Counted from the first letter of the stretch, positions 1 to 9,158 are shown. The stretch is DNA of 64,000 nucleotides from DAOVXM01 sp963746255 (GCA_963746255.1 CAVVAJ010000001.1:310001-374000), one strand, 5' to 3'. Notes: generated by a model from the letters alone, not told the origin. Numbers and translations are program-made.

Positions 1-69
1 AACCATGCATGCCGCTGGTGGCAGGGCCGTATGTCTCACGAGGATATAGCTAATGAGTGAGAAATTCCA

Positions 70-462
70 ATGAAGCAAGCAACGCTGCATCGCATGAGAC
101 TAATAAATAAACATGTAACGAATAAGATTCTGATCCATATATGTGGAAAGAAATTCGGCCATTTTGCCATATTGAGCCATGTGGGCCGTAAAAGCGGCAA
201 ACTTTATCGAATTCCAATTATCGCCGAACCGATTAAAGATGGATTTGTTATTGCGCTAACATATGGAAAGAAAGTAGATTGGTACGCAAATGTAAAGGCA
301 AAAGCAGGCTGTTCACTCTACTGGAAGAAAAAAGAGTATCAGCTCACCAATCCTGAATTTATCGATAAAGAGATTGGGGTGCTGGCTTTCCCGTCATCAA
401 TGCGCTCAGTTTTGAGGGGGATGGGAATCCAATATTACTTGAGCTTAGCAATCCAACCCTAA
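70..462 (+). CDS. Deazaflavin (F420)-dependent nitroreductase-like / PNPOx-fold protein
   Basis: A 130-residue protein whose core reads like the DDN/DUF385 family of split-barrel, F420- or flavin-binding oxidoreductases. It has the HVGRKSGKLYRIPI strand-turn segment at about residues 36-49, then a hydrophobic strand and a WYANVKA segment near 76-82, both typical of the family. The family reduces nitro compounds or quinones with F420H2. The substrate here is unknown, and F420 use is inferred only from family membership. The length fits a single-domain member. It stands alone upstream of an acetyltransferase gene on the same strand. Confidence 0.7.
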   Translation: MKQATLHRMRLINKHVTNKILIHICGKKFGHFAILSHVGRKSGKLYRIPIIAEPIKDGFVIALTYGKKVDWYANVKAKAGCSLYWKKKEYQLTNPEFIDKEIGVLAFPSSMRSVLRGMGIQYYLSLAIQP

Positions 463-536
463 AAACCGCTCTCTCTTTATGCTACTGGTGGGCTACAGGT
501 AATTCTTAATATCGGGTATGGGTTGAAAAAGAGGTA

Positions 537-1379
537 ATGAATTTTGCTGCCGCTATGAATGTCAAGTCATTAGGATACCGTACAGATCTTTTCTTCCCCG
601 CTTATGATGGCGAGATCATCGACCGCGGCGACTATCTTGTGATCCGCACTCCCACCAACCCGACCTATTATTGGGGCAATTTCCTGCTCATCTCCCAACC
701 GCCTAAAGACGGCGATTTCAACAAGTGGCGTGAGCTGTTCGCATTGGAAATAGGCACCCCACCAGAGACAGAACACCAAGTCTTCGGCTGGGACTCGCCT
801 GAGGGCGAGTTGGGCGTCATCGAGCCCTTCCTGCAAGCGGGCTTCCGTCTAAATAATGATATCGTCATGACGAGCAATGAGCCTCACAGCCCTCCGTTTC
901 CCTGCGACCTGGTGAGCATCCGTGCCTTGCAGGATACAGACGATTGGCAGCAGGCTATTGAGAACCAAGTTGTTTGCCGGGAACCAGAGTTTACCGAGCG
1001 CGAGTACCGCATCTTCCGACAGCGGGAAATGGATCGCTACCGGGTGATGGCCGCATCCGGCCGCGGCGATTGGTATGGGGCTTTTGCCGACCAGCAGCTG
1101 GTCGCCGATTTGGGCTTATTCCATCAGGAAGGCACCGGCCGGTACCAATCCGTCGAGACGCATCCCGACTTCCGGCGCCGGGGGATTGCCGGGACCTTGG
1201 TCTTTGAATCCGCCCGCCAGGCTCAAACCAAGTACGGCATACATACACTTGTTATCGTGGCCGAAGGGGAATCGAGCGCAGCACGCTTATACGGATCGTT
1301 AGGCTTTCAGCAGACTGAGAAGCAGGTCGGGCTGGAGTGGTGGCCGCAGATAGAGTCGCCAACCAACGCTGGCGGCTAA
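537..1379 (+). CDS. GNAT family N-acetyltransferase
   Basis: A 280-residue GNAT protein. The C-terminal half has the acetyl-CoA pyrophosphate-binding motif (VETHPDFRRRGIAGTLV, about residues 206-222, with the R-x-x-G-x-A core) and the later AARLYGSLGF helix-strand typical of motif B. The N-terminal half is a conserved but less obvious GNAT-like extension, so this may be a tandem-GNAT architecture. The ATG follows an aaagaggt ribosome-binding site by a few bases. The acceptor substrate cannot be told from sequence. The gene is separated from its neighbours and probably monocistronic. Confidence 0.8.
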   Translation: MNFAAAMNVKSLGYRTDLFFPAYDGEIIDRGDYLVIRTPTNPTYYWGNFLLISQPPKDGDFNKWRELFALEIGTPPETEHQVFGWDSPEGELGVIEPFLQAGFRLNNDIVMTSNEPHSPPFPCDLVSIRALQDTDDWQQAIENQVVCREPEFTEREYRIFRQREMDRYRVMAASGRGDWYGAFADQQLVADLGLFHQEGTGRYQSVETHPDFRRRGIAGTLVFESARQAQTKYGIHTLVIVAEGESSAARLYGSLGFQQTEKQVGLEWWPQIESPTNAGG

Positions 1380-1866
1380 CGTCCGCTGCAGAGAACAACA
1401 TTTATCGCGGGTGCGTTCTTTAATCCAGATACTGCGCTTGCCCCACTCCGCCTGAACGGGAATTTAGAAATTGAGCCTTTTTACGCTTGATCGTAGGTTC
1501 GATCCCTACCGACTTACCTATTTCACTTGTTTTTGTGTATTTTATACACCGAGTTGGAATAGGATCAGCCATCGACTCGATGAAGTCTGTTGGTTTATTC
1601 GCTCTAAAGATGCCAAAATATGTGAAATTTGAAGTGCAACTCCATCTAAAACACCGATCAGATAGACATAAATGTTTGGATTGACTGCTTGATATCGCTG
1701 AAGGTAATAAAAATTCAACAATACTATCTTACCCAAATATTATCCCGGAAAATTCTTGTATAATTGAATAATTCTAGTGTTCCGACCACGAGTGATTCTC
1801 CCAAAACAATCACATTTGACGGAACACTAATCTCCACCCATATGATTATTTAACCAGGAGTATTAA
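1380..1866. other. Intergenic stretch with tRNA T-arm-like remnant and nested palindrome
   Basis: No credible gene is visible. At 1493-1517 there is a perfect tRNA-like T arm (gtagg / ttcgatc / cctac) followed by an acceptor-like tail, with no matching 5' tRNA body upstream. At 1776-1828 there is a two-level inverted repeat just ahead of the small gene at 1867. An AT-rich segment around 1745-1770 contains tataat at 1759-1764 without a clear -35 element. Confidence 0.5.
1776..1828. repeat. Nested inverted repeat in the leader of the small membrane gene
   Basis: The outer arms agtgttccg (1776-1784) and cggaacact (1820-1828) are perfect 9-bp complements. Inside them gtgatt (1792-1797) and aatcac (1808-1813) form a second stem. 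It lies about 40 bp upstream of a small gene and could be a leader hairpin or a binding site. There is no U-tract on either side, so it is not an obvious terminator. Confidence 0.6.
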
Positions 1867-2046
1867 ATGGAAGAGAATAGAACAAAAGCTCTTGCAGGAT
1901 GGATGATTTTTTGCTTGATCGTGGTTGGAGTATTTGGCCTTTTCGCTGCATTTTTGTCTTTCATCAATGAATATAACTACATCGGTTCAGGTTTATGTCT
2001 GATTGCATCTGCATTCGCATTTAGTAGTGTACTGAAAGCATACTAA
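1867..2046 (+). CDS. Small hydrophobic membrane protein (59 aa)
   Basis: A 59-codon ORF begins with ATG after a good ribosome-binding site (ccaggag, 7 bases upstream) and ends at TAA 2044-2046. The predicted protein starts MEENRTKALAGWMIF and consists mainly of two hydrophobic helices (about residues 11-31 and 40-56) joined by a short polar loop (NEYNY). I do not recognise the family. The clear Shine-Dalgarno sequence and transmembrane pattern argue that it is real although very short. A structured inverted repeat lies immediately upstream. Confidence 0.6.
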   Translation: MEENRTKALAGWMIFCLIVVGVFGLFAAFLSFINEYNYIGSGLCLIASAFAFSSVLKAY

Positions 2047-2071
2047 AAAGATTAAGCCAAACTCAACTTAC

Positions 2072-2096
2072 TGTAGTACGCCCCAAAATCGGACAC
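2072..2096. repeat. Possible insertion-sequence terminal inverted-repeat remnant
   Basis: The segment tgtagtacgccccaaaat with the following cggacac resembles the terminal inverted repeats of IS3-type elements, which often begin TGTA and carry a run of C then A. There is no transposase gene beside it and no partner repeat was found, so this can only be a remnant or a chance likeness. Confidence 0.25.
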
Positions 2097-2146
2097 AAAA
2101 ATAAGCTTTCGTAAAGATCAAATTTCGATTCCGCTTGTTGAGATGA

Positions 2147-2908
2147 TCAAAGATCTTCAAACTTTAAAAGAAGATCGTTTGGGAAGTCCCTGATGAAAGT
2201 AGTATAAATTACTGGATTACGGCGCAGCAGCCACACAGCACTAGCCCATACCCAGGGGGCGTAGAAAGCGAAGCTGACCAACAAGGGGCCGGTCGCCAAC
2301 CCGGGGGCAACCACTAGCAGGCTGGTGGCAAGCGCGGCGATACCCCATTCCGCTGCGCCCAACCAGGCCAGCCAGCGCGGGTAGTTTTGGGTAGCGAAGA
2401 CAGCCGGGAGAAGCAGCAGGCCGGCAAAAGAATACAGGCCAAATGCAACAACATTGGTCAGCGCAACAGCAAGGCTTTCCATCGAATGGAAGACGACCTG
2501 TATTGCCGGATCCCCGACAGCGGATGTGCCGACCCATGCCCGCGCCAGCTCTGGCAAGACGGTTATGTTGACGAGCACGCCGACAAGATCTACAGCGGCA
2601 GCAATCAAAGCCACACCAATCGCTAAGGAAGCCCACGGGAGCGCATCATCCAAATGACGGCCAAGGGCGAAATAGCTCCAGGCGAAGCTGAGGGTGACGG
2701 CGAACCAGAAGAACCAGCCGCCCTGCCAGCGCAGTGTGTGCTCGGCGATCCAGCCGGCGCGCAGCAGCAGGTCGGTTTGGCGGGCGATCGTACCAGGTCC
2801 CAAGATGATCCCGGCAACGAACAAAGCCAGAAAAGTGTTGATCAGCCCGGCTAAAAACAGCCCAAGCGCGTCTAGGCGCAATGCAGCATGCCCCCCTTTA
2901 TTAGCCAT
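2147..2908 (-). CDS. Polytopic membrane protein, unknown function
   Basis: A 253-residue integral membrane protein with about six or seven hydrophobic helices separated by short charged loops. No family-defining motif is recognised. Its start overlaps the stop of the upstream minus-strand gene by 8 bases, so the two are probably co-translated and may work as a pair. Both have similar size and topology. Function cannot be assigned; it resembles uncharacterised Chloroflexota membrane proteins only in general composition. Confidence 0.6.
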   Translation of the reverse strand: MANKGGHAALRLDALGLFLAGLINTFLALFVAGIILGPGTIARQTDLLLRAGWIAEHTLRWQGGWFFWFAVTLSFAWSYFALGRHLDDALPWASLAIGVALIAAAVDLVGVLVNITVLPELARAWVGTSAVGDPAIQVVFHSMESLAVALTNVVAFGLYSFAGLLLLPAVFATQNYPRWLAWLGAAEWGIAALATSLLVVAPGLATGPLLVSFAFYAPWVWASAVWLLRRNPVIYTTFIRDFPNDLLLKFEDL

Positions 2909-3540
2909 TGCTGGGAAGTTTACCCTCGGCGGCGCGATAACTCAGGATGATGCCCAGGCTGGACAGCACAACCAATCCTGCCAAGATATAGTACAGGGTC
3001 AGAGCAGACCCCGCATCCGGGCGCAGATCGGCGGGATGGAGCAGCGGGAGGAGAATGAACAGCAAAGCGGTTAGCGGAGCTTGCCAGAACATGGGGCGCA
3101 CGCGCACCCAATCACCATCCCACAATGCCCAGGCATATGCGGCGGTATGCGTGATGAAGAGTACGCCGATGAGCCCGCCAACCAGGGGGGGGAGCGTCCA
3201 GGGCCAAACCTGGTTGACAGTGTCCACACGGAAGAGCAATCCCAAGGCGCAGACCAGGCTTATGAGCAGGAAGGCAACCGCCAACAGCCGGGCAGCGGTA
3301 GTCAGCGGAATCTGGACTGGCAGCCGCCCACCATGCTTTTTCTCTTGGGTCACAAAAACGTATGGCGCCGTAAAGAACAGCACCAGGTACATGCCCAACC
3401 AGTAAGTTATGTGGAACCAGGGGTGCGCCAGGAAAGGTTTCAGATAAGAGAAAGTCAGCACAGTCGCCAGAATGGAGAAAAGCGTAATAACCACCATGAT
3501 GTTGCGCACGCGCGCCCAACTGGTTTGAAAGATGCCTATG
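2901..3540 (-). CDS. Polytopic membrane protein, N terminus probably truncated
   Basis: The open frame continues to 3599, but its first 20 or so residues lie opposite a methyltransferase remnant on the + strand, so the true protein sequence probably begins near the SWARVRNIM segment at about 3520. The rest shows about six transmembrane helices. There is no good ribosome-binding site at the open-frame start. The gene is translationally coupled to the one below it. The head-to-head meeting of two 5'-incomplete genes suggests a rearrangement joint near 3535. Function is unknown. Confidence 0.5.
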
Positions 3541-3997
3541 CTGATCGACTCATTTGATGTAGTCTTTTCACAGCACATTACGATGAACATTGAGGACAAA
3601 ACACGTTTTGCCCAAGAAGTGCACCGGGTGCTGCGACCGGGAGGACGATTAGTGCTCTACGAGATCTGCGCCGGTTCCATCTCTCCGCCGCACTTCCCCG
3701 TTCCTTGGGCTGGCGATCCGTCCATCAACTTTTTGGTTGAACCGAAAGTGTTGCGCCAGACACTAGAGGGGGTAGGATTCAAGACGATAGAATGGCGAGA
3801 TGTCACCACGCCATCTTTGGAATGGAATCAGCAGTTGGTTGCGAATATGACCAATCGTCCTGCCGATGCGCCACCACCGCTGGGGTTGAACCTGCTTATG
3901 GGTCCAACTACGGGTATGAAAGTGAAAAAATATGATGCATAACATGCAAGAAGATCGGATTAAAGTTATCCAGGGAGTTATGATGTTAAATAACTAG
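3532..3997 (+). pseudogene. SAM-dependent methyltransferase (methyltransferase_11 type), 5'-truncated and broken at the 3' end
   Basis: The reading frame encodes the C-terminal half of a class I methyltransferase: SFDVVFSQHITMNI (motif II/III region) and EVHRVLRPGGRLVLYE (the post-motif strand). The SAM-binding glycine motif and about 120 upstream residues are missing because the DNA upstream belongs to a minus-strand membrane gene. The frame stops at a TAA at 3940-3942, but the homologous tail continues in another frame to TAG 3995-3997, as shown by comparison with the second copy near 9.0 kb. It cannot be active as it stands. Confidence 0.7.
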
Positions 3998-4023
3998 TCG
4001 ACATACTCCCTCTAAGTAATTAC

Positions 4024-4070
4024 TGATCATCCGTTGGTATGCCTACAACATGACTATTGACGGATGATCA
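4024..4070 (+). terminator. Hairpin after methyltransferase remnant, copy 1
   Basis: The perfect 11-bp arms tgatcatccgt (4024-4034) and acggatgatca (4060-4070) enclose a 25-base loop. A related hairpin follows the second methyltransferase remnant at 9186-9230. No strong U-tract follows, so it may be a weak terminator or mRNA-stabilising hairpin. Confidence 0.55.
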
Positions 4071-4583
4071 TGTCAATTAATGATTGAATGGGCTTCACAA
4101 CAAATTGGGGTGTTGCATAATTGAACAATAGAAGCAATCATGGTGGCTGGAGGCAAAGAGAATTAGGCCATAATTGCGAAAGAGAGCGCCAACTGTATGA
4201 CAATGACGACGGGTAGTGAGCCGATATAGCTCTCGCTCGGGTAAATCCCACCAACGTGCACCGCTTAGTAACACCCACTAAATCCTATTCACAATGGTTC
4301 GATGATCGCTGGTTGGGTGGGCATTATGTGACATCGGGGGCAGTAAATTGGCTTCAGTCGTTCCCATACTCTTTCGTCGAGTCGCCTCGGTTCAAGGCGA
4401 AATATTTTATACCCACTATCTACGAGTTTGCGTACACGACCTAGAGAAAAATCGAGCAGCTTGTTGGTTAGTTTGGTCTATAATTAAGGAAGTTGCTGAC
4501 CAGAAATCAGTTATCTATTCTATCCGCACAAGTGCGCGGGGAAAACTAGTTCCTGCGCCAGGTATTCAGGACGTCGTTCAGTT
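4071..4583. other. Intergenic stretch without recognisable gene
   Basis: About 500 bases upstream of the DUF3160 lipoprotein gene. Short open frames occur but none shows a recognisable protein pattern or a good start. The promoter of the downstream pair presumably lies here; I could not pick out a convincing -35/-10 pair. Confidence 0.5.
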
Positions 4584-4595
4584 ATGGAGATTGCC

Positions 4596-7298
4596 TTGAA
4601 AAAGAGAACCGATCTAACTACCTTTTTAGCGCTCTTGCTGGCTTTAACACTGCTCTCTGGCGCCTGCAAACCAACCACACCTTCCGGCGAAAAGACCCAA
4701 ATTCCTCCCCCAACTGAGACACCCAAGGCTGCTCCGACCTCTACGAGTGTTGCCACGCGAACAACCGGGCTGGTTGAATCGGCCACTCCACTGGCCCCTA
4801 CCGCCGAGTTACCGCCTGTCAGTGTCCACCCGCAGCCGCTCTTTGCTAGCTACAACCCGCCCGAAGTGAGCCTTGCTCCAGCAGTAGTTAATGAGACAAT
4901 CGCCCCGGATTTGAGTAATGTGAGGGTGGAGTTTCTGCTCTCTGAGGGGTTGCGCCAACGGCTGGCGCAGAACGGCTTCGTCGTTGCCCCAGGCTCTGAG
5001 AAAGAGTTCTTCATGCTCTACGAGAAAGCTCGCTACGACAACCAGCCAATCTTCATCACCAGCGATTCGCTCTTGCACATTTACCACTTGCTCTTTGACA
5101 AGGTTTTACGCACTGCGGAGGCAGAAGACTTCATCCCACTCTTGCGTGATCTGAACACAGCTCTGCTGGCACAAACCGATCAGCAGTATCAAGCGTTGAA
5201 GGGTAGTCCATGGGAAGAGGCTGCCCGCCGGACCGTTGCCTTCGTAACCATCGCGAGTAAGTTGCTCAACCCGGCGGTGCAGGTGCCCGATTATGCCGCC
5301 GACCTGGTAGAAGCTGAACTCGCGCTGGTCGAAAGTGCCGATGGCATCTGGCCCTCGCCGCTCTTCCCTGGCCTGGAGGCTGGGGAGGACTATACCCAAT
5401 ACATTCCACGCGGCCACTACACCATCAGCGACGACCTGACACGTTATTTCAAGAGTATGATGTGGTACGGGCGGATGACCTTCCGTTTGAAGACCAGGGA
5501 TCCGCAGGTCGGTGAAGAAGAGACACGCTCAGCCGTATTACTCGTCCAGGCACTCAAAGACGCTCGCATCGATGGTCGCCCGGCGTTGAGAGCCTGGCAG
5601 GACCTGTACAGCCCGACCGCCTTCATGGTCGGGCGCTCCGATGACCTAACCGTCTTGCAATATCTCGATGTGATCGAGGTCCTCTACGGTTCTGAGGCGG
5701 TCGTTTCTGATCTTATGGATGAAGCAAAGCTACAGCAGTTTATCGAACTGGCTTACGAGCTCCCCCCGCCCAAAATCCTCGGCATGGTGATTTTCGACAC
5801 CGACGAAGTCGAAGAAGTGACCAAGGGGCTTCGCTTTATGGGACAACGTTTCGTGCCAGATGCCTACATCTTTCGACAGTTGATTTACCGCAACGTCGGC
5901 ACTCGTGAAGACCCCCGTAGCCTGCCCAAGGGACTTGACCTGTTTGCAGCCATGGGTTCGGAGCGCGCGTACCAGCTCCTAGATGAGCTGGATGAAACCC
6001 ATTATGCTAACTATTCTGAGCAGATGCAGAAAATGCGTGAGTGGCTAGAAGGGTTGAGTGTCGCAGAGTGGACCGAGACGCTCTACAATACCTGGCTGTA
6101 CAGCTTCTACCCGTTGATTGATGTACCAGGAAAAGGTTACCCGGCCTTCATGCTTTCCCCAGCTTGGCTGGATAAGCAGTTGAACACTGTCTTGGGCAGT
6201 TGGTCCGAGCTCAAGCACGACACTATCCTATATGCCAAGCAGGTTTACGCCGAACTAGGCGGCGGACCGCCTCCACCACCGCCAGAACCGCCCAAGGGGT
6301 ACGTCGAACCAGTGCCGGAATTTTATGCTCGCCTAGCAGCGCTGACAGCTATGACCCGTGAGGGCTTGCAAAGCCGAAGCCTGCTGGATGAGCTCGACCT
6401 GGCCAGCTTGGATACCTTGGAAACCCTGGCACTCTCACTGCAAACGATGGCCGAAAAGGAGTTGCGCGGCGAGCCGCTCACGGAGGATGAGTATCACACG
6501 ATTCGCTTCTACGGCGGACAGATTGAGAATCTGACCATGGCGGCTGCCGACACGGATATGGAGGACCCCAACGCACCGCGCTTTATGGAAGAAGAGCCGC
6601 AGGCGGCCGTCATTGCCGATGTCGCCACCAATCCCGCCCCCCCTGCGACAGTGCTCGAAGAGGCTGTCGGGCGGATCAACCCGATTTATGTGGTGGTACC
6701 AATTGCCCAGGACGATGGCAGCAGCTATTTGCAGGTTGCTAAGGGCGGCGTATTTTCCTACTACGAATTCCCCTGGCCGATCACGGACCGCTTGACCGAC
6801 ATGAAGTGGAGAGCGATGCTTGATGATGGCAGCGCCCCGCCAGCACCGGAATGGAATGATAGCTTCCTGGTGGGTGAGAGCGAATACGAGGAACTCAACC
6901 GCGGCGTCATCGATTTCCAGAATTCCCTAACTCAAGCGTACTGGTACCAGGCTGCCGAAAATTTGCCCGGTTCTGGCAATGCAATCGAAGAGATTGAAGC
7001 GCAAATCAACGGCTGGCTGGCTGAGAAGCGCTACATGGGCCACCAACTGCTCGGTTCTAGCTTTCGCTCTTTCGACCTGCAATCCTCTGAAAGGGCGGTT
7101 GTGACTGCCACTGAGACCTGGCAGGACAGCCTGTATGCTTACCCCGGCGACTACCCAAACTACGATGAGCCTGCTGAAGCTCAACGTGGTCCCTATACGC
7201 TCAACGCCACCTATACCCTTGAACGGGTTGATCTGGTGTATGGCTTATTCTGGCAGGTGATACAGGTGGTTTATGCGGAGCCGCCGCCTGATTTTTAA
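4596..7298 (+). CDS. DUF3160 domain lipoprotein
   Basis: A large secreted lipoprotein of about 900 residues. An ATG at 4584 is possible, but the TTG at 4596 sits behind a ggaga ribosome-binding site and gives a clean lipoprotein signal (LLSGAC lipobox, Cys 24), followed by a Pro/Thr/Ser-rich linker. The body matches DUF3160: FFMLYEKARYDNQPIFIT, SLLHIYHLLFDKVLR, and near the end YYEFPWPITDRLTD. The family is extracytoplasmic and of unknown biochemical role. A Pro-rich stretch (PPPPPPEPP) lies near residue 560. The gene overlaps the following CapA-type gene by 26 bases, implying coupled translation and a shared cell-surface role. Confidence 0.85.
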   Translation: MKKRTDLTTFLALLLALTLLSGACKPTTPSGEKTQIPPPTETPKAAPTSTSVATRTTGLVESATPLAPTAELPPVSVHPQPLFASYNPPEVSLAPAVVNETIAPDLSNVRVEFLLSEGLRQRLAQNGFVVAPGSEKEFFMLYEKARYDNQPIFITSDSLLHIYHLLFDKVLRTAEAEDFIPLLRDLNTALLAQTDQQYQALKGSPWEEAARRTVAFVTIASKLLNPAVQVPDYAADLVEAELALVESADGIWPSPLFPGLEAGEDYTQYIPRGHYTISDDLTRYFKSMMWYGRMTFRLKTRDPQVGEEETRSAVLLVQALKDARIDGRPALRAWQDLYSPTAFMVGRSDDLTVLQYLDVIEVLYGSEAVVSDLMDEAKLQQFIELAYELPPPKILGMVIFDTDEVEEVTKGLRFMGQRFVPDAYIFRQLIYRNVGTREDPRSLPKGLDLFAAMGSERAYQLLDELDETHYANYSEQMQKMREWLEGLSVAEWTETLYNTWLYSFYPLIDVPGKGYPAFMLSPAWLDKQLNTVLGSWSELKHDTILYAKQVYAELGGGPPPPPPEPPKGYVEPVPEFYARLAALTAMTREGLQSRSLLDELDLASLDTLETLALSLQTMAEKELRGEPLTEDEYHTIRFYGGQIENLTMAAADTDMEDPNAPRFMEEEPQAAVIADVATNPAPPATVLEEAVGRINPIYVVVPIAQDDGSSYLQVAKGGVFSYYEFPWPITDRLTDMKWRAMLDDGSAPPAPEWNDSFLVGESEYEELNRGVIDFQNSLTQAYWYQAAENLPGSGNAIEEIEAQINGWLAEKRYMGHQLLGSSFRSFDLQSSERAVVTATETWQDSLYAYPGDYPNYDEPAEAQRGPYTLNATYTLERVDLVYGLFWQVIQVVYAEPPPDF

Positions 7299-8871
7299 GA
7301 AAAGTCTCCTATCACACCTCTGCCTAGTCAGCTCTCTCCTGATCATCGGCCTGCAATCACAAGCCGGAAAGGCTGATCTGGCTGAGTATCCCTGGGTGTA
7401 TCTGCGTGATGGCGAGCCTCTAGTCGCCTCAGAGCATCTGGTCGAGATCATCGCCGTCGGTGACGTGATGCCTGGACGGGGGCTGGTCAGCAGGCACGGG
7501 ATATTCGACCATGTAGCAGCGGAGCTTAAAGGCGCTGACCTAGCAATCGGTAACTTAGAAGGTGTGATGACGGTCAATTCGACGGTGAAGATCACACCTT
7601 CTCTGATCATTCCACCTCGCTCTGCCGTCTCGCTAGCTGAAGCTGGCTTCGATCTGCTCAGCCTAGCCAACAATCACAGCATGGACGCCGGTCCAGATGG
7701 CCTGGTCGAGACAGCCCGCCGCCTGTGGGAGTCCGGCATCCAGCCCATACAAGATTCCAGCCCGTTTGTCCGCGATATCCAGGGACTAAAAATCGCCTTC
7801 CTGGCCTGGAATGAGATCACCCCTGCTGACTTCCATCAATCCAAAGAAACCAGCCTGCTCCAAACCTTGCGCGACGTTCGCCGCAACGCTGATGTCGTTA
7901 TCGTCCTGGTGCATTGGGGACAGGAATACCAACGCCACCCATCATTTGCGCAGCGCAGGTTGGCTAGCGAACTGCTGCAGACCGGTGCTGATGTTATTCT
8001 GGGATCTCATCCTCATGTAGTCCAGGATTTAGAAATCGTCAAACCCGAGACCCCGGAAAATCGACCTCAACTGGTTGCCTACAGCCTGGGTAACTTCGTC
8101 TTTGATCAAGGCTGGGACGACACTGCTCAGGGCTTGGCACTACGCCTGTCCTTCGACCGCCAGGGACTGCGCGCTGCCCAGGTACTGCCGCTCTTGACTG
8201 CACCTCGCCCGCGCTGGATGGCGCCTGGCGAGGCTGCATCCCTGCTGGACCGCATACTACCAGCAAAATACACCGGTTATGCATGTACCTCCCAAGGTTG
8301 TCTCATAGCCGACGTCCCCCAGGAGCATCGCTCCGGACTCTTCTTCTCCAGTCTGGTCGACATGACTGGCGATGGCAATTCGGAGCTCGTCAGCCGTCAA
8401 GCCCAATCTGTGACCATTTACCAAGATGGAAAATCCGTCTGGCGTAGCCCACCCGAATGGCGCGTGCTAGACTTGGCGTCTGGCGATCCAAACAATGACG
8501 GGCGCTATGAGCTTCTACTTGCGATTGATAAGCCGGATAGCGCCGGAAAGCTGGGTAGCCATCCTTTCATCCTGGGTTATCGCGGCGGCCTTTACCGTCT
8601 GCTTTGGGGCGGTTCGCCCGTCAGCGATCCAATCCTGGAGGTTGAGCTGGGTGATGTGAATGGCGATGGTATAGAAGAGTTACTGGCGGTTGAATCACCA
8701 GTGAACACGGGCGACCAGCGCTTCGTAACGATCTGGGGCTGGCACGGCTGGGGCTTCAGCTTGCTCTGGCGAAGTCCCCCAGGGTCGTACCAAGATCTGG
8801 TACTATATTCCCCTGGTGAGGGAAAACCTTTGATGATCAGTGTTGGGCAGCGCGCTAATACTGAGAAGTGA
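7273..8871 (+). CDS. CapA-family metallophosphatase with C-terminal FG-GAP/VCBS-like repeats
   Basis: A 532-residue protein with an N-terminal hydrophobic signal (about residues 7-28). The CapA/PgsA-type calcineurin-like domain follows: GDVMPGRG at 63-70, NLEG 94-97, ANNHSMD 132-138, HWGQEY 214-219, GSHPHVV 244-250 and SLGNFVFDQGW 271-281, supplying the metal-binding Asp, Asn and His residues. The C-terminal third carries three Asp/Gly-rich repeats (DMTGDGNSEL, DPNNDGRYEL, GDVNGDGIEEL) typical of calcium-binding FG-GAP/VCBS blades. Family members are linked to poly-gamma-glutamate capsule synthesis, but no pgsBC genes are present, so the substrate is open. Its start overlaps the DUF3160 gene by 26 bases. 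Confidence 0.85.
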   Translation: MRSRRLIFKKSLLSHLCLVSSLLIIGLQSQAGKADLAEYPWVYLRDGEPLVASEHLVEIIAVGDVMPGRGLVSRHGIFDHVAAELKGADLAIGNLEGVMTVNSTVKITPSLIIPPRSAVSLAEAGFDLLSLANNHSMDAGPDGLVETARRLWESGIQPIQDSSPFVRDIQGLKIAFLAWNEITPADFHQSKETSLLQTLRDVRRNADVVIVLVHWGQEYQRHPSFAQRRLASELLQTGADVILGSHPHVVQDLEIVKPETPENRPQLVAYSLGNFVFDQGWDDTAQGLALRLSFDRQGLRAAQVLPLLTAPRPRWMAPGEAASLLDRILPAKYTGYACTSQGCLIADVPQEHRSGLFFSSLVDMTGDGNSELVSRQAQSVTIYQDGKSVWRSPPEWRVLDLASGDPNNDGRYELLLAIDKPDSAGKLGSHPFILGYRGGLYRLLWGGSPVSDPILEVELGDVNGDGIEELLAVESPVNTGDQRFVTIWGWHGWGFSLLWRSPPGSYQDLVLYSPGEGKPLMISVGQRANTEK

Positions 8872-8969
8872 AAATTTTAGCGAGGAAACTACTCATAAAA
8901 ATCACTTTCTTAGCTATCTGACACTTGAACTAGTGAATAGTGGTATGTTTTGATTCAGAAATCCGACAC

Positions 8970-9158
8970 AGGGATCTGGTTCAGTAGTAAAAGCAGTTGG
9001 TCTCGAATATGTCCAACCGGCTAGCCTAATCCCCACCGCCGCTCAGATTGAATCTGCTGATGGGCGCAGCTACGGGTGTTGAAGTCAAGAATATGAAGCT
9101 CCCCACGCGTGAAGACTGGATTAAGGCTTTCCAGGCTGTTATGGAAAAAATTGACTAG
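8970..9158 (+). pseudogene. Second methyltransferase C-terminal remnant
   Basis: Reading from about 8980 gives KQLVSNMSNRLA, a TAA stop, then SPPPLRLNLLMGAATGVEV and a tail ending TREDWIKAFQAVMEKID at TAG 9156-9158. This aligns along its length with the tail of the methyltransferase remnant at 3532-3997 (QQLVANMTNRPA, PPPLGLNLLMGPTTGMKV). Only the last 60 or so codons remain. Together with the hairpin that follows, it is a diverged copy of the segment at 3.8-4.07 kb. Confidence 0.65.

Noticed and set aside
4256..4444. 62-codon + strand frame in the intergenic stretch before the DUF3160 gene
   Set aside because: No ribosome-binding site, no family likeness, and a second overlapping frame in the same place; probably chance.
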